A stretch of 64,000 nucleotides of DNA from Thiodiazotropha sp040793985 (lineage in GTDB: Bacteria; Pseudomonadota; Gammaproteobacteria; Chromatiales; Chromatiaceae), in the NCBI GenBank assembly GCA_040793985.1, contig JBFNJI010000028.1:88342-152341 (forward strand), in the 5' to 3' direction. Within the stretch, counting starts at the first letter, position 1; the number at the start of each line of letters is the position of its first letter. Of the stretch, positions 1-8,321 are shown piece after piece. The notes beneath the pieces were generated by a model that was given only the letters and a program-made list of their open reading frames with translations, did not search any database and was not told the DNA's origin. The position numbers and the translations under genes were made by a program.

Positions 1-210
1 GAAATCGCCCCATACCGAACGCAACCACACAGAGGGCGGAATGGGTACCGGGCCGCTGACGATGGCGGTGAGAAAGCCGTCCAGGGTGGAGATGTCGAAG
101 ATCCCCTCGTCCATCTCCTCGGTGATGATCTCGTTGTCGATGCGGTTGATGAGGAACTGGTCGAGACGGTCGATCTCGTCATCGTTGAGCGGGCTGTTTA
201 GATCATCCAT
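1..210 (-). CDS. UPF0149/YecA-family protein, N-terminal part only
   Basis: The ATG is at 210-208 on the minus strand and 70 codons are visible before the window edge cuts the gene. The protein begins with an acidic MDDLNSPLNDDEIDRL segment. A typical UPF0149/YecA core follows: a TLDGFLTAIVSGP stretch, then PVPIPPSVWLRSVWGD. The family is common in Gammaproteobacteria, and members often carry a C-terminal SEC-C zinc motif, which cannot be seen here because the gene is truncated. Its molecular role is not established. It is divergent from dgkA with about 260 bases between them. Confidence 0.75.
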   Translation of the reverse strand, partial: MDDLNSPLNDDEIDRLDQFLINRIDNEIITEEMDEGIFDISTLDGFLTAIVSGPVPIPPSVWLRSVWGDF

Positions 211-473
211 GGTCTTTCGCTTGCTATCCGATAGTTGGCCATATCGATATTGTAGAGAAGATGGTCACCCAGGCTCAACCTTACAGTTGTGGTCAGAGGC
301 TCTTTTCCGCGGTCGCGGTCGTGGCGGCCGGACCCTTCGCATTGTCATATACCTTTTCTCACGTGCTTCATTGCATGTGTACCTAGTGGCAAACTGTTGC
401 AATTTCGTGTGGGGAATATGATTTGTTTATTACCCGGTCGATTTTTTTCGCATAAGCTGTTAGAAAGGCGTTC

Positions 474-854
474 ATGCCGGAGAGACAACACAAACAAAAC
501 GTGGGTGTGAAGCGTTTGGTGACTGCCCTGGGCTGGTCGATGAAGGGGCTCAAGGCTACCTTCAAGCATGAACAGGCTTTCAGGCAGGAGGCCTATCTGC
601 TGATTCTGCTGGCGCCGCTCGGACTCTGGCTGGGCAACGACGGTATGGAGCGGGTGCTGTTGGTGGGGCCGCTGCTGATTGTGCTGATCGTGGAGTTGCT
701 TAACAGTGCCATCGAGAGCGTGGTCGACAGAATCAGCGATGAGAAGCATAAGCTGTCGGGCAGGGCGAAGGATCAAGGATCGGCGGCGGTTTTGATTTCC
801 CTGATGTTAGTGGTGTTGTGTTGGGGTTTGGTATTGACCGATAGGTTTTCCTAG
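474..854 (+). CDS. dgkA: Diacylglycerol kinase (DgkA type)
   Basis: This is a 126-residue integral membrane kinase of the prokaryotic DgkA family, which phosphorylates diacylglycerol to phosphatidate in the inner membrane and so recycles lipid from osmoglycan or LPS modification. Visible signatures are the early WSMKGLKATFKHEQAFRQE segment, the catalytic ELLNSAIESVVDR block, and the SGRAKDQGSAAV motif before the last transmembrane helix. Three hydrophobic segments are present and the length matches the family. The start follows an AGAAAGG ribosome-binding site. The gene is separated from the next by about 130 bases and is probably transcribed alone. Confidence 0.95.
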   Translation: MPERQHKQNVGVKRLVTALGWSMKGLKATFKHEQAFRQEAYLLILLAPLGLWLGNDGMERVLLVGPLLIVLIVELLNSAIESVVDRISDEKHKLSGRAKDQGSAAVLISLMLVVLCWGLVLTDRFS

Positions 855-927
855 TCGCCCAGCCACATGCCGAGTTGTTTTGGGCTGTGACTATCCGCCT
901 GTGAGAACACACAAGCCTATAGAAAGA

Positions 928-956
928 TAGTAGCTTATTGCACTACCCTTTATAAT
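928..956 (+). promoter_or_regulatory. Possible sigma70 promoter ahead of the GAK-type cluster
   Basis: A perfect TATAAT hexamer lies at 951-956, about 30 bases before the first gene of the kinase/phosphatase cluster. No good -35 hexamer sits 16-18 bases upstream, so the assignment rests on the -10 box and its position. Confidence 0.25.
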
Positions 957-985
957 CAACCAAGAGGTAGCTATCCCACTGCCCT

Positions 986-1474
986 ATGAACAACCGACCA
1001 CAACCAGAAGGGCTCGAACCCAACATCCGCAATGCGGTGCGCGCACTGATCGTTCGCGACGATGCTGTGCTGATGCAGAAGAAGTGGGCGCAACACCGCG
1101 GTACCTGGTATACCCTCCCTGGCGGTGGGCAGGATGTCAATGAAACCCTGGCAGAGACGTTACAGCGGGAGTGTGAGGAGGAGATCGGTGCCCGGGTCGA
1201 GATCGATGGCCTTTTCTGGATCGCCGATTTCTACAAGCAGCGCGATACCGCCTACCCATCGGTGAGGCACCTGGTCGAGTTCCTTTTCGCCTGCTCGCTG
1301 CCGGCTGACTATCGACCTGTATCGGGGGGGCATCCCGACAAGCATCAGATCGATGTGGTCTGGTTGCCGATAGACAAAATCGGCGATTACGAGATCTATC
1401 CCAAGGGCATAGCCAGCCATCTGTCCGAACTCGGCGATATCAGACCCCCCGTCTATCTTGGAGTGATTGAGTAA
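986..1474 (+). CDS. Nudix hydrolase
   Basis: This 162-residue protein hydrolyses some nucleoside-diphosphate-linked compound; the substrate cannot be read from sequence. The Nudix box is canonical: Gly47, Glu53, then RECEEEIGARV (residues 61-71), matching GX5EX7REUXEEXGU. The N-terminal strand NAVRALIVRDDAVLMQKK is typical of single-domain MutT/ADP-ribose-type enzymes. It is the first gene of a tightly packed run of kinase, ligase and phosphatase genes. Its stop falls two bases before the ATG of the PhoU-APH gene, so translational coupling is likely. A second Nudix domain occurs in the fusion gene at 5162. Confidence 0.85.
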   Translation: MNNRPQPEGLEPNIRNAVRALIVRDDAVLMQKKWAQHRGTWYTLPGGGQDVNETLAETLQRECEEEIGARVEIDGLFWIADFYKQRDTAYPSVRHLVEFLFACSLPADYRPVSGGHPDKHQIDVVWLPIDKIGDYEIYPKGIASHLSELGDIRPPVYLGVIE

Positions 1475-1475
1475 T

Positions 1476-3113
1476 ATGCCCCTAGTCAAGAGCATTCAGG
1501 AGAACCTCCACTTTCTGCTCTCTGAAACCGCGACCCATCTCTCCCTTCTGAAAGAGTATCTGACCCTGTCCAATGCGACTATTCCCACACGCCTGCTCGA
1601 TCGTCAGGGTTATGTGGAGAATCTGAAACTGAGCATCCACAACCACTGCATGCGGCAGATGGCCTCCCCGGACCGCCTGGAATCGGATCATCAATTGTTA
1701 CGTGCGGTGGAGGGGATCGCAAGCCAGCTGGAAAGGATCGCGGAGTTGAGCCGGGATGCGGTGATGCAGAGTGTTCATCTGCAGCACAGGAGGATGCTGA
1801 AGGTGAAGGATTTTCTGACCATGATTGACCAGGTGAGCAACGGCCTGGAGCTCATAGAACCCGCGTTGACGGCAAAAGATACACGGCGTGCCTTGAAGAT
1901 CGGCAAGGTGGAAAGACGTCTCGACAGCACCTATCAGAAACAGCTCAAGCGCTACTCGAGGATGTTAAAGAAGGAGAAGTACCCTGCGGATCGCATTTCA
2001 CTGGTCATGCTGGCCCATCTCATTGAGCAGATGGGCGACGCCATGCTGCGTATCAGCGAGGCGATCATATCCGCCTCCATGGGACAGCATTTCAATACCG
2101 ACCGCTACCGTGCCTTCAATGCCTCACTTGGCGCACTGAAAGTTGCGGACGATATCGACGATCTGGAATTCAAGACCATCGCGGAGACCAAGTCGGGCAG
2201 TGCCATCAATGCCCTCAGCGGCGGCAAGAAGGGGAGTGGCTATCACGCCATACTCAAGGATGGTCGCAAGCGAAAGCTGAAAGAGGAGCGGGCCCGGGTC
2301 GAGGATTGGCATGAGATCTTTCCCGGGTTGGCACCGAAGATTCTCGCCTATCAGAAACAGGGGGACTCGGCGGCACTGTTGATCGAACACCTTGCCGGCC
2401 AGACAATCGAGCAGATTCTGCTGCAGGGTTCAGATGAGCGGTTGCAGGATGCACTGGATCGTCTCACCAAAACCCTGACCCGGATCTGGCTGGAGACCAA
2501 GACCAAGAAACCTGTCTCCGCGGGTTATATGCGCCAACTCTCGAAGCGCATGGAGGATGTCTATGCCATTCATCCCGAATTCAGGCAGTCGACTATGAAT
2601 ATATGCGGGGTGAGACTGGCCGCATTCGATGAGTTGCTACAGCGCATGCAGGCGTTCGAGAAGGAGATCAAGGCGCCGTTTTCGGTCTATATCCATGGCG
2701 ATTTCAATGTCGACAACATTATCTACGATGCCGCGGAGAAGCGGATAAATTTCATCGATCTCCACCGCTCCACCTACATGGACTATCTGCAGGACGTCAG
2801 TGTTTTCATGGTCTCCAACTATCGCCTCCAGGCCTTCGATCCCCGGGTCAGGCAACGGATCATGGATCTCTGCCGCGTCTTCTATCGCTTCGTCAGGGCC
2901 TTCGCCCGCAAGCAGGGTGATAAGAGCTTCGAGATCCGCCTGGCCATGGGACTGATCCGCTCATTCGCCACCTCGACCCGCTTCATCCTCGACAAGTCCC
3001 TGTCGGAGAGAATGTTCTTCCGTGCCTTATACCTCATGGAGAGGCTGCTCGAGCACGAAGCAAAATCCAAACGTCCATTTGTCGTACCCGTGAAGGAGAT
3101 ATTCATTGGATAA
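1476..3113 (+). CDS. PhoU-like plus aminoglycoside-phosphotransferase-like fusion kinase
   Basis: About 545 residues. The first ~210 residues are almost entirely helical and resemble a PhoU-type bundle (LERIAELSRDAVMQ and similar repeats). The C-terminal half is an APH/choline-kinase fold. It has the catalytic HGDFNVDN motif near residue 407 and a metal-binding Asp in NFIDLHR near residue 428. The likely role is ATP-dependent phosphorylation of a small molecule under control of the PhoU-like part; the substrate is unknown. The ATG at 1476 is preferred over an in-frame TTG at 1467 because GGAG at 1460 is better spaced for it. The 3' end overlaps the ATP-grasp gene by 8 bases. Confidence 0.7.
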   Translation: MPLVKSIQENLHFLLSETATHLSLLKEYLTLSNATIPTRLLDRQGYVENLKLSIHNHCMRQMASPDRLESDHQLLRAVEGIASQLERIAELSRDAVMQSVHLQHRRMLKVKDFLTMIDQVSNGLELIEPALTAKDTRRALKIGKVERRLDSTYQKQLKRYSRMLKKEKYPADRISLVMLAHLIEQMGDAMLRISEAIISASMGQHFNTDRYRAFNASLGALKVADDIDDLEFKTIAETKSGSAINALSGGKKGSGYHAILKDGRKRKLKEERARVEDWHEIFPGLAPKILAYQKQGDSAALLIEHLAGQTIEQILLQGSDERLQDALDRLTKTLTRIWLETKTKKPVSAGYMRQLSKRMEDVYAIHPEFRQSTMNICGVRLAAFDELLQRMQAFEKEIKAPFSVYIHGDFNVDNIIYDAAEKRINFIDLHRSTYMDYLQDVSVFMVSNYRLQAFDPRVRQRIMDLCRVFYRFVRAFARKQGDKSFEIRLAMGLIRSFATSTRFILDKSLSERMFFRALYLMERLLEHEAKSKRPFVVPVKEIFIG

Positions 3114-3996
3114 ACCGAAGATCGGAGTGGTAGGTATCCCCGGAAAGTGGTCCACCGAGGCCCTGGCCGACGCGCTGGAGGCGGCCACCGGCTTCCGCCT
3201 GGTGATCGACATGAACGATGTCTGCGCCGAGCTAGACAGCGGACGACTGCGCTATCGCGATCAGGACCTCACCCGTCTCGATGCCCTGGTGGTGAAAAAG
3301 ATCAGCGAGGAGTACAGCCCCCAGGTCCTCGACAGGCTGGAGATGCTGCGCCAGCTGCAACGTGCGGGGGTAAGGGTATTCAGCAAGGTGGAGCGTATCA
3401 TCCGCCTCATCGACCGCCTCAGCTGTACCCTGTCGCTCTACAACGCCGGGATTCCCCTGCCACCGACCCGGGTTACGGAAAATCCCGATATCGCCATCGA
3501 AACGGTCAAGGCTTTCGGCTCGGCGGTCTTCAAACCGCTCTACTCGACCAAGGCGCGGGGCATGACCTTGATTGACGCGGATCAGGATCCACAGCGGTTA
3601 CGCGATCAGATCGAATTGTTTCGTGCCGACAATCCCGTGATGTACATCCAGAAGCGGATCGAACTGCCGGGCAGGGACCTGGGAATGGTCTTTCTGGATG
3701 GCGACTATCTTGGCAGTTATGCGCGGGTCGGCAGTTCGGAGGCATGGAACACCACTGTCCGCAGTGGTGGACACTACGAGGGCTATGAGGCGGATGCGGA
3801 GCTGGTGACACTGGCGCGCAAGGCGCAGGGGATCTTCGGCCTCGACTTTACCACCGTTGACGTGGCTGAAAGCGATCAGGGTCCGGTGGTCTTCGAAGTC
3901 TCCGCATTCGGTGGTTTCCGTGGGGCAAAGGAGGGCATAGGCATAGATGTGCCCTCCCGCTATGTTGCCTATATTCTGGAGGAGCTTGGATCATGA
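3106..3996 (+). CDS. ATP-grasp enzyme, GAK-system type
   Basis: This 296-residue ATP-grasp ligase resembles RimK and glutathione-synthetase enzymes, which join a carboxylate to an amine through an acyl phosphate. Support includes a central IIRLIDRLSCTLSLYNAGIPLPPT segment, the ATP-binding KPLYSTKARGM loop, the YIQKRIELPGRDLG strand and the metal-binding VFEVSAFGGFRGAKE end. The start is TTG at 3106 with GAAGGAGAT just upstream. The gene overlaps both neighbours (8 bases upstream, 4 bases downstream), showing strict co-expression with the PhoU-APH kinase and the HprK-related gene. The pairing with an HprK-like kinase and an amphi-Trp protein is what defines the GAK gene set. The substrate is unknown. 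Confidence 0.8.
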   Translation: MDKPKIGVVGIPGKWSTEALADALEAATGFRLVIDMNDVCAELDSGRLRYRDQDLTRLDALVVKKISEEYSPQVLDRLEMLRQLQRAGVRVFSKVERIIRLIDRLSCTLSLYNAGIPLPPTRVTENPDIAIETVKAFGSAVFKPLYSTKARGMTLIDADQDPQRLRDQIELFRADNPVMYIQKRIELPGRDLGMVFLDGDYLGSYARVGSSEAWNTTVRSGGHYEGYEADAELVTLARKAQGIFGLDFTTVDVAESDQGPVVFEVSAFGGFRGAKEGIGIDVPSRYVAYILEELGS

Positions 3997-5111
3997 ACAG
4001 GGCGCTGGAATGGTCCGAGATCCTGGATGCCGGGCAGGCGGCCGGTCTGCTGATGCAGGGGGTCTCCCTGGCAGATGACTCCCTGCATCTGGCGATAGGC
4101 GACTGCGGTCTGGTGATACGCGCCAACAGCCAGCCATTGTTGACGCGGCTGGCAGACTATTTTCACCATCTGCCGAAGAGGCGGGTTGCAGCCTCGATCG
4201 AGGTTATCGCCCTCGAGAGTGACAAGCTTGAGACCACACTCCCCTTCATCGACTGGCGTCGTGAACCGGGAAAATCGGGAAGAAAGGATGCCTATGTCGA
4301 CTTGGCAGACGGTCGTCTGGTGCTCAAGGTGCGCACCGGGATGATCTTTTTGCAGAGCGAGCAGTGGCGCATCGCGGCGGGTCCCTGTATCGCCAACGAC
4401 AACCAGCTGATCAATTTCATCAATTCCCAGGTGATGAACTGGCTGCAGCAACGGCAGTGGCTGATATGTCATGCCGCCGGTCTGCGACTGAACGGTAAGG
4501 GGATAGCCCTTGCCGGTTTTTCCGGTGGCGGCAAGTCGACCCTGATGCTGCACCTGATGGAGCATCCGAAGAGCCGTTATCTGACCAATGACCGGCTCTT
4601 TCTGCGTAGCCAGGGGGTCGAGGTGGAGGCGCTGGGAATCCCCAAGCTTCCACGCATCAACCCCGGGACCCTGGTACACAATCCGAGACTCGCATCGCTG
4701 ATCGATGAAGAGAGAAGGGCGCAGCTGTTGCAGTTGCCGAAACAGGAGCTGTGGGAGCTGGAAGAGAAGTTCGATGTCGACGTGGCGCGCCTCTATGGTC
4801 CCGATCGCATCGACACCTCGACACCCATACCCCTGGATGCCCTGGTGATCCTGAACTGGAGCCGGGAGGAGCGCACTGCGGTCAAGCTGGCGAGGATAGA
4901 TATTTCAAAACGCAGCGAGCTGCTGAACGCGGTGATGAAATCGCCCGGGCCCTTCTACCAGGACGGGCTCGGTGACTTTTTGCGGGACGACGAGCCGCTT
5001 CAGCCTGCACCCTACCTGGCACTGCTTGAGCGTGTCCCAGTCTACGAGGTCACGGGTAGAATAGATTTCAATGAATTGAGTCGATTGTGTGTGGAAAAGT
5101 GGGGTAGTTAA
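3993..5111 (+). CDS. HprK-related kinase B (GAK system)
   Basis: This 372-residue protein is related to HPr serine kinase/phosphorylase. A HAAG motif (residues 160-163) precedes a Walker A P-loop GFSGGGKST (175-183), followed by LTNDRLFLR and a GIPKLPRINPGT segment typical of the HprK-like C-terminal fold. No HPr or other PTS gene is visible in the window, so the substrate is probably not HPr. The N-terminal ~150 residues are family-specific. The start overlaps the ATP-grasp stop by four bases (ATGA). This is one of the three core GAK-system components; its biochemical target is not known. Confidence 0.82.
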   Translation: MNRALEWSEILDAGQAAGLLMQGVSLADDSLHLAIGDCGLVIRANSQPLLTRLADYFHHLPKRRVAASIEVIALESDKLETTLPFIDWRREPGKSGRKDAYVDLADGRLVLKVRTGMIFLQSEQWRIAAGPCIANDNQLINFINSQVMNWLQQRQWLICHAAGLRLNGKGIALAGFSGGGKSTLMLHLMEHPKSRYLTNDRLFLRSQGVEVEALGIPKLPRINPGTLVHNPRLASLIDEERRAQLLQLPKQELWELEEKFDVDVARLYGPDRIDTSTPIPLDALVILNWSREERTAVKLARIDISKRSELLNAVMKSPGPFYQDGLGDFLRDDEPLQPAPYLALLERVPVYEVTGRIDFNELSRLCVEKWGS

Positions 5112-5161
5112 CTGATACGTCGATACTCCGCAAAATCAACAATGTATGAGGCGAACAGATA

Positions 5162-6127
5162 ATGACAAGAGAATTGATGTTGCTCAGACATGGAAAGTCC
5201 GATTGGAGTCAACAGGTAGAGGATTTCCAGCGTCCGCTCAAGGATCGGGGGAAACGCGGTGCTCAACGCATGGGTGTGTGGCTGTTGCAGCAACGCCTGC
5301 AGCCCGATCTCGTCATCAGTTCTCCGGCAGAGCGTGCCCTCGTCACGGCGCAGAAAACCATCAAGGCCATGGGCGGTGATGCCCAGGCGATCAAGGAGGA
5401 GCGTCGTATCTATGCGGCAAACCTGCAGGAGTTGCTGCAGGTGCTTGCCGACATACCCGCCTCGAGCAAGCGGGTTATGTTGGTGGGGCACAATCCCGGC
5501 CTGGAGATGCTTGCGGAGTTTCTGGAGAGAGACCGCATCCCCTTGCCGAGCGACGGCAAACTGATACCTACCGCCACCCTGGCGCTCATCGAGATGCCGG
5601 ACGACTGGAGCAATCTCAAGGCCGGTGAGGGCAAGCTGCTCACTATCGTGCGTCCCAGCAGTATGGACAAGAAATTTCCCTATCCCGATGAGCACGGTCC
5701 CGAGATGCGGGACCGGCCGGCCTACTACTATAAACAGTCTTCGGTGATTCCCTACCGAATCATCGATGACAAGGTCGAGATCATGGTGGTGATGTCGAGC
5801 AAGCGCAAGCATTGGGTGTTGCCGAAAGGGATCAGCGAACCCGCCCTGAGCCTGCAGGAGTCGGCGGCGAAAGAGGCCCTCGAAGAGGCGGGTATCGAGG
5901 GCGAGGTCGCAGAGGCGCCTGTCGGTAGCTACTGCTACGAGAAATGGGGTGCCGAGTGTACAGTGGATGTCTTTCCCATGCGGGTCACCCGCGAACTGTC
6001 GGAAGAGGAGTGGGAGGAGAGCCATCGCGGTCGCGAGTGGCTATCTGTCAAGCAGGCGATGAAACGGGTCAAACAGGCTGAATTGAAACCGATGATTCAG
6101 GCCTTGGCGAAGCAACTGAAAGCATAG
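5162..6127 (+). CDS. SixA-type histidine phosphatase fused to a Nudix hydrolase
   Basis: 321 residues with two domains. Residues 1-165 are a SixA-like histidine phosphatase: LMLLRHGKSDW gives the Arg9-His10-Gly11 nucleophile motif, SSPAERALVTAQ follows, and VGHNPGLEML carries the second catalytic His110. Residues ~190-321 are a Nudix domain with WVLPKG and KEALEEAGIEGEV. The EEXG core is kept, but Leu stands where the first Glu of the Nudix consensus would be. Mycobacterial MutT1 combines the same two folds in the opposite order. A role removing phosphate or diphosphate from a product of the neighbouring kinases is inferred from context. It lies 50 bases downstream of the HprK-related gene. 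Confidence 0.8.
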   Translation: MTRELMLLRHGKSDWSQQVEDFQRPLKDRGKRGAQRMGVWLLQQRLQPDLVISSPAERALVTAQKTIKAMGGDAQAIKEERRIYAANLQELLQVLADIPASSKRVMLVGHNPGLEMLAEFLERDRIPLPSDGKLIPTATLALIEMPDDWSNLKAGEGKLLTIVRPSSMDKKFPYPDEHGPEMRDRPAYYYKQSSVIPYRIIDDKVEIMVVMSSKRKHWVLPKGISEPALSLQESAAKEALEEAGIEGEVAEAPVGSYCYEKWGAECTVDVFPMRVTRELSEEEWEESHRGREWLSVKQAMKRVKQAELKPMIQALAKQLKA

Positions 6128-6185
6128 GCCTGTCTCTGGATGGTATATACAACACGGCGATCGGCTTCCGGGATGACACTGAACC

Positions 6186-6890
6186 ATGGCTAGATTGATA
6201 GCTGCCATGCTGCGACACGGTGAGTATTATCAACTGCCCGATACCCCAAGTGCACTTCAGCCCTTTCCTCTGACCGCTACCGGGGCGGAGCAGGCTGAGC
6301 GTTCGGTGACCCTGATTCAGGGCACCCTGAGGATGTTTAACTGGTCTTTGCATCCGGTAATCGACAGTTCGAAACTGTTACGCGGCTGGCAGACAGCCGA
6401 AGTATTGCGGCAAGGCCTGCAACTGGTTAGCCGTGAGCAGTTGAGTATCGAATCATACGATGACTTGGCGGAGCGCTCACTGGGTTCGGCGGCCAATCTG
6501 ACCCTGGAACAGATCGAATCGGTCCTGCAAGAGGACCCGCGCTTCTCGTCGCCGCCACCGGGTTGGAAATCCAAGAGCAACTATCGATTGCCACTTCAAG
6601 GTGCGGAGTCATTGATGGATGCGGGCGAACGGGTGGCCCGACATCTGGAGCGGCGGCTCGATGAACTGCAGACTCTGGTAGAGGTGGACAGCGTGAAGCT
6701 GTTTGTCGGTCACGGCGCTGCATTTCGTCATGCCGCATACCATCTCGGTATTTTGGCTTTCGATCAGATAGCCGCTCTGAGCATGCACCACTGCCGCCCT
6801 ATTTTTCTCGAACGCCTGCCGGATGGCTCCTGGCGTCAGCTGACAGGTGATTGGAAGATCCGTGCCGAAGGGGAAGAATTTGTCGACTAA
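6186..6890 (+). CDS. Histidine phosphatase superfamily protein
   Basis: A 234-residue phosphoglycerate-mutase-like phosphatase. The N-terminal AAMLRHGEYYQ gives the Arg10-His11-Gly12 catalytic motif, the SSKLLRGWQTAEVL segment is the usual second arginine region, and VKLFVGHGAAFRHAAY holds the second catalytic histidine. It is clearly distinct from the SixA-like domain just upstream, so the cluster has two different histidine phosphatases. It is in the same orientation as its neighbours, 58 bases after the fusion gene, and its end overlaps the metallophosphoesterase start. Substrate unknown. Confidence 0.75.
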   Translation: MARLIAAMLRHGEYYQLPDTPSALQPFPLTATGAEQAERSVTLIQGTLRMFNWSLHPVIDSSKLLRGWQTAEVLRQGLQLVSREQLSIESYDDLAERSLGSAANLTLEQIESVLQEDPRFSSPPPGWKSKSNYRLPLQGAESLMDAGERVARHLERRLDELQTLVEVDSVKLFVGHGAAFRHAAYHLGILAFDQIAALSMHHCRPIFLERLPDGSWRQLTGDWKIRAEGEEFVD

Positions 6891-8226
6891 GCCCGCTAAA
6901 AAAAACAGACGACTCGAGAAATACCTACCGGATTACAAGGGGCTGAAATGGCTCAGTGTGGATCTGCCGGCGACGAGTGAATCCTGGCACCGGGGCAAAC
7001 ACAGGTCGCTGGTGAAGGAACGCGGACAACGGGTCGCGACAGTGCATTTGCTGAGCGATGCAGTGAATCGGGAGAAGTGGAACTGGCCGAAGCGGAAGCA
7101 CTATTTCTTTTCCGACCTCCATGCCGATGCGGATGCCTTTATCGCTTCCCTGGTTGCTTCCGGTGGGGTCAGAAAGAGTGGGAATAAAGCGGATGATCTG
7201 AAACTGACCTCCAGCGGCAAAGATGCAGCTTTCGTCATTGGAGGTGACTGCTTCGACAAGGGACCCAGCAATCTCAGGGTATTGCGTGTGATTAGACAGC
7301 TTAGGGAGCAGGGAGCGAAGGTGATACTGCTCGCGGGCAACCACGATATCCGCGTCAAACTGGGGATAGCCTCGGTGGGGATGGATCCCGATCCTCGCCA
7401 CGATCACTTTTTTATCCGCATGGGGAGTAAAGTGATACCCATGATGCGTGAGATTGTCGATGAGTATCTTCAGGACAAGAGCGCGTTGAAGGGAGTACCG
7501 CCAACACGCAGTTGCAGGCGCATACTCTATCCACCAAAAAGCTGGTTCAAGGATTTTCCCAAAATGGCGGGCTGGGTGATGCCGGAAAAACGCATGGCCC
7601 GTGAACTGCAGCGCCTGCAGGAGAAGATTGAGAGTTTCGAGTCGGACTGCGCTGCAGCCGGACTCACCTTGCGCCATGTCTATGCGGCAGTTATGAAATG
7701 GCAGCAGCTGTTTCTTACCCCCGGCGGGGAGTTCAGCTGGTTCTTCAAGCGGATGAAGCTTGTCTATCGCAAAGGTACATTTCTTTTTGTGCATGCGGGT
7801 ATTGACGACCGCATGGCGAAACTGATCAATCGCAAGGGAGTTGACTATCTCAACAAGGAGTTCAAGGAGAATATCGATGATGAGATCTTCGAGTTTTACT
7901 ACGGTCCGATGGCCAACCTGATTCGCACCAAGTATCGTGATGTGGATATGCCGTTGACACGCAAGGGGGTTGAGCTGATGCATGGCGCGGATATCCATGC
8001 CATTGTCCACGGCCATGTCAACTGCAAGCACGGTCAACGCATCATGCTGCGTAAGGGCATGATTCATTTTCAGTGCGATGCTACTATCGATCGTAACACC
8101 CGTAAAAAAGAGGGATTGAAAGGGGAGGGTGCGGCGGTGACCATTATTCACCCAAAACGTCTTGTCATGGGGGTCAGTACCGACTATCCCCATATCAAGG
8201 TTTTCGACCAGAAGTCGTTTCTCTAG
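6880..8226 (+). CDS. Calcineurin-like (PPP-type) metallophosphoesterase
   Basis: About 448 residues with the complete metal-binding set of the calcineurin-like superfamily. In order these are FFSDLHAD, GGDCFDKGPSN (the GDxxDRG motif with Lys for Arg), LLAGNHDIRV, FLFVHAGIDD and AIVHGHVN. Between GNHD and the HAGID motif there is a ~130-residue helical insertion, which makes the protein longer than typical bacterial PrpA/ApaH enzymes. A TTG at 6880 with AAGGGGAAG upstream is the preferred start; a GTG at 6847 would extend it 11 residues into the preceding gene. A phosphatase role opposing the cluster's kinases is inferred from context. Confidence 0.8.
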   Translation: MSTKPAKKNRRLEKYLPDYKGLKWLSVDLPATSESWHRGKHRSLVKERGQRVATVHLLSDAVNREKWNWPKRKHYFFSDLHADADAFIASLVASGGVRKSGNKADDLKLTSSGKDAAFVIGGDCFDKGPSNLRVLRVIRQLREQGAKVILLAGNHDIRVKLGIASVGMDPDPRHDHFFIRMGSKVIPMMREIVDEYLQDKSALKGVPPTRSCRRILYPPKSWFKDFPKMAGWVMPEKRMARELQRLQEKIESFESDCAAAGLTLRHVYAAVMKWQQLFLTPGGEFSWFFKRMKLVYRKGTFLFVHAGIDDRMAKLINRKGVDYLNKEFKENIDDEIFEFYYGPMANLIRTKYRDVDMPLTRKGVELMHGADIHAIVHGHVNCKHGQRIMLRKGMIHFQCDATIDRNTRKKEGLKGEGAAVTIIHPKRLVMGVSTDYPHIKVFDQKSFL

Positions 8227-8321
8227 GCCGTTACTGAACAACCACAGCCGAGCTTGTTTGTGGTAAGCAAGAGAGAGCGCTGCGACAATTACACATACTC
8301 GATCTGAATCGGGAAACAGTT

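Noticed and set aside
5108..6025. 305-codon minus-strand frame opposite the SixA-Nudix gene
   Set aside because: Antisense shadow of a clearly coding gene; His/Leu/Gln-rich composition typical of reversed frames.
6925..8241. 438-codon open frame on the minus strand opposite the metallophosphoesterase
   Set aside because: It is the exact antisense of a gene with full catalytic motifs, has no family resemblance or ribosome-binding site, and is explained by codon bias of the true gene.
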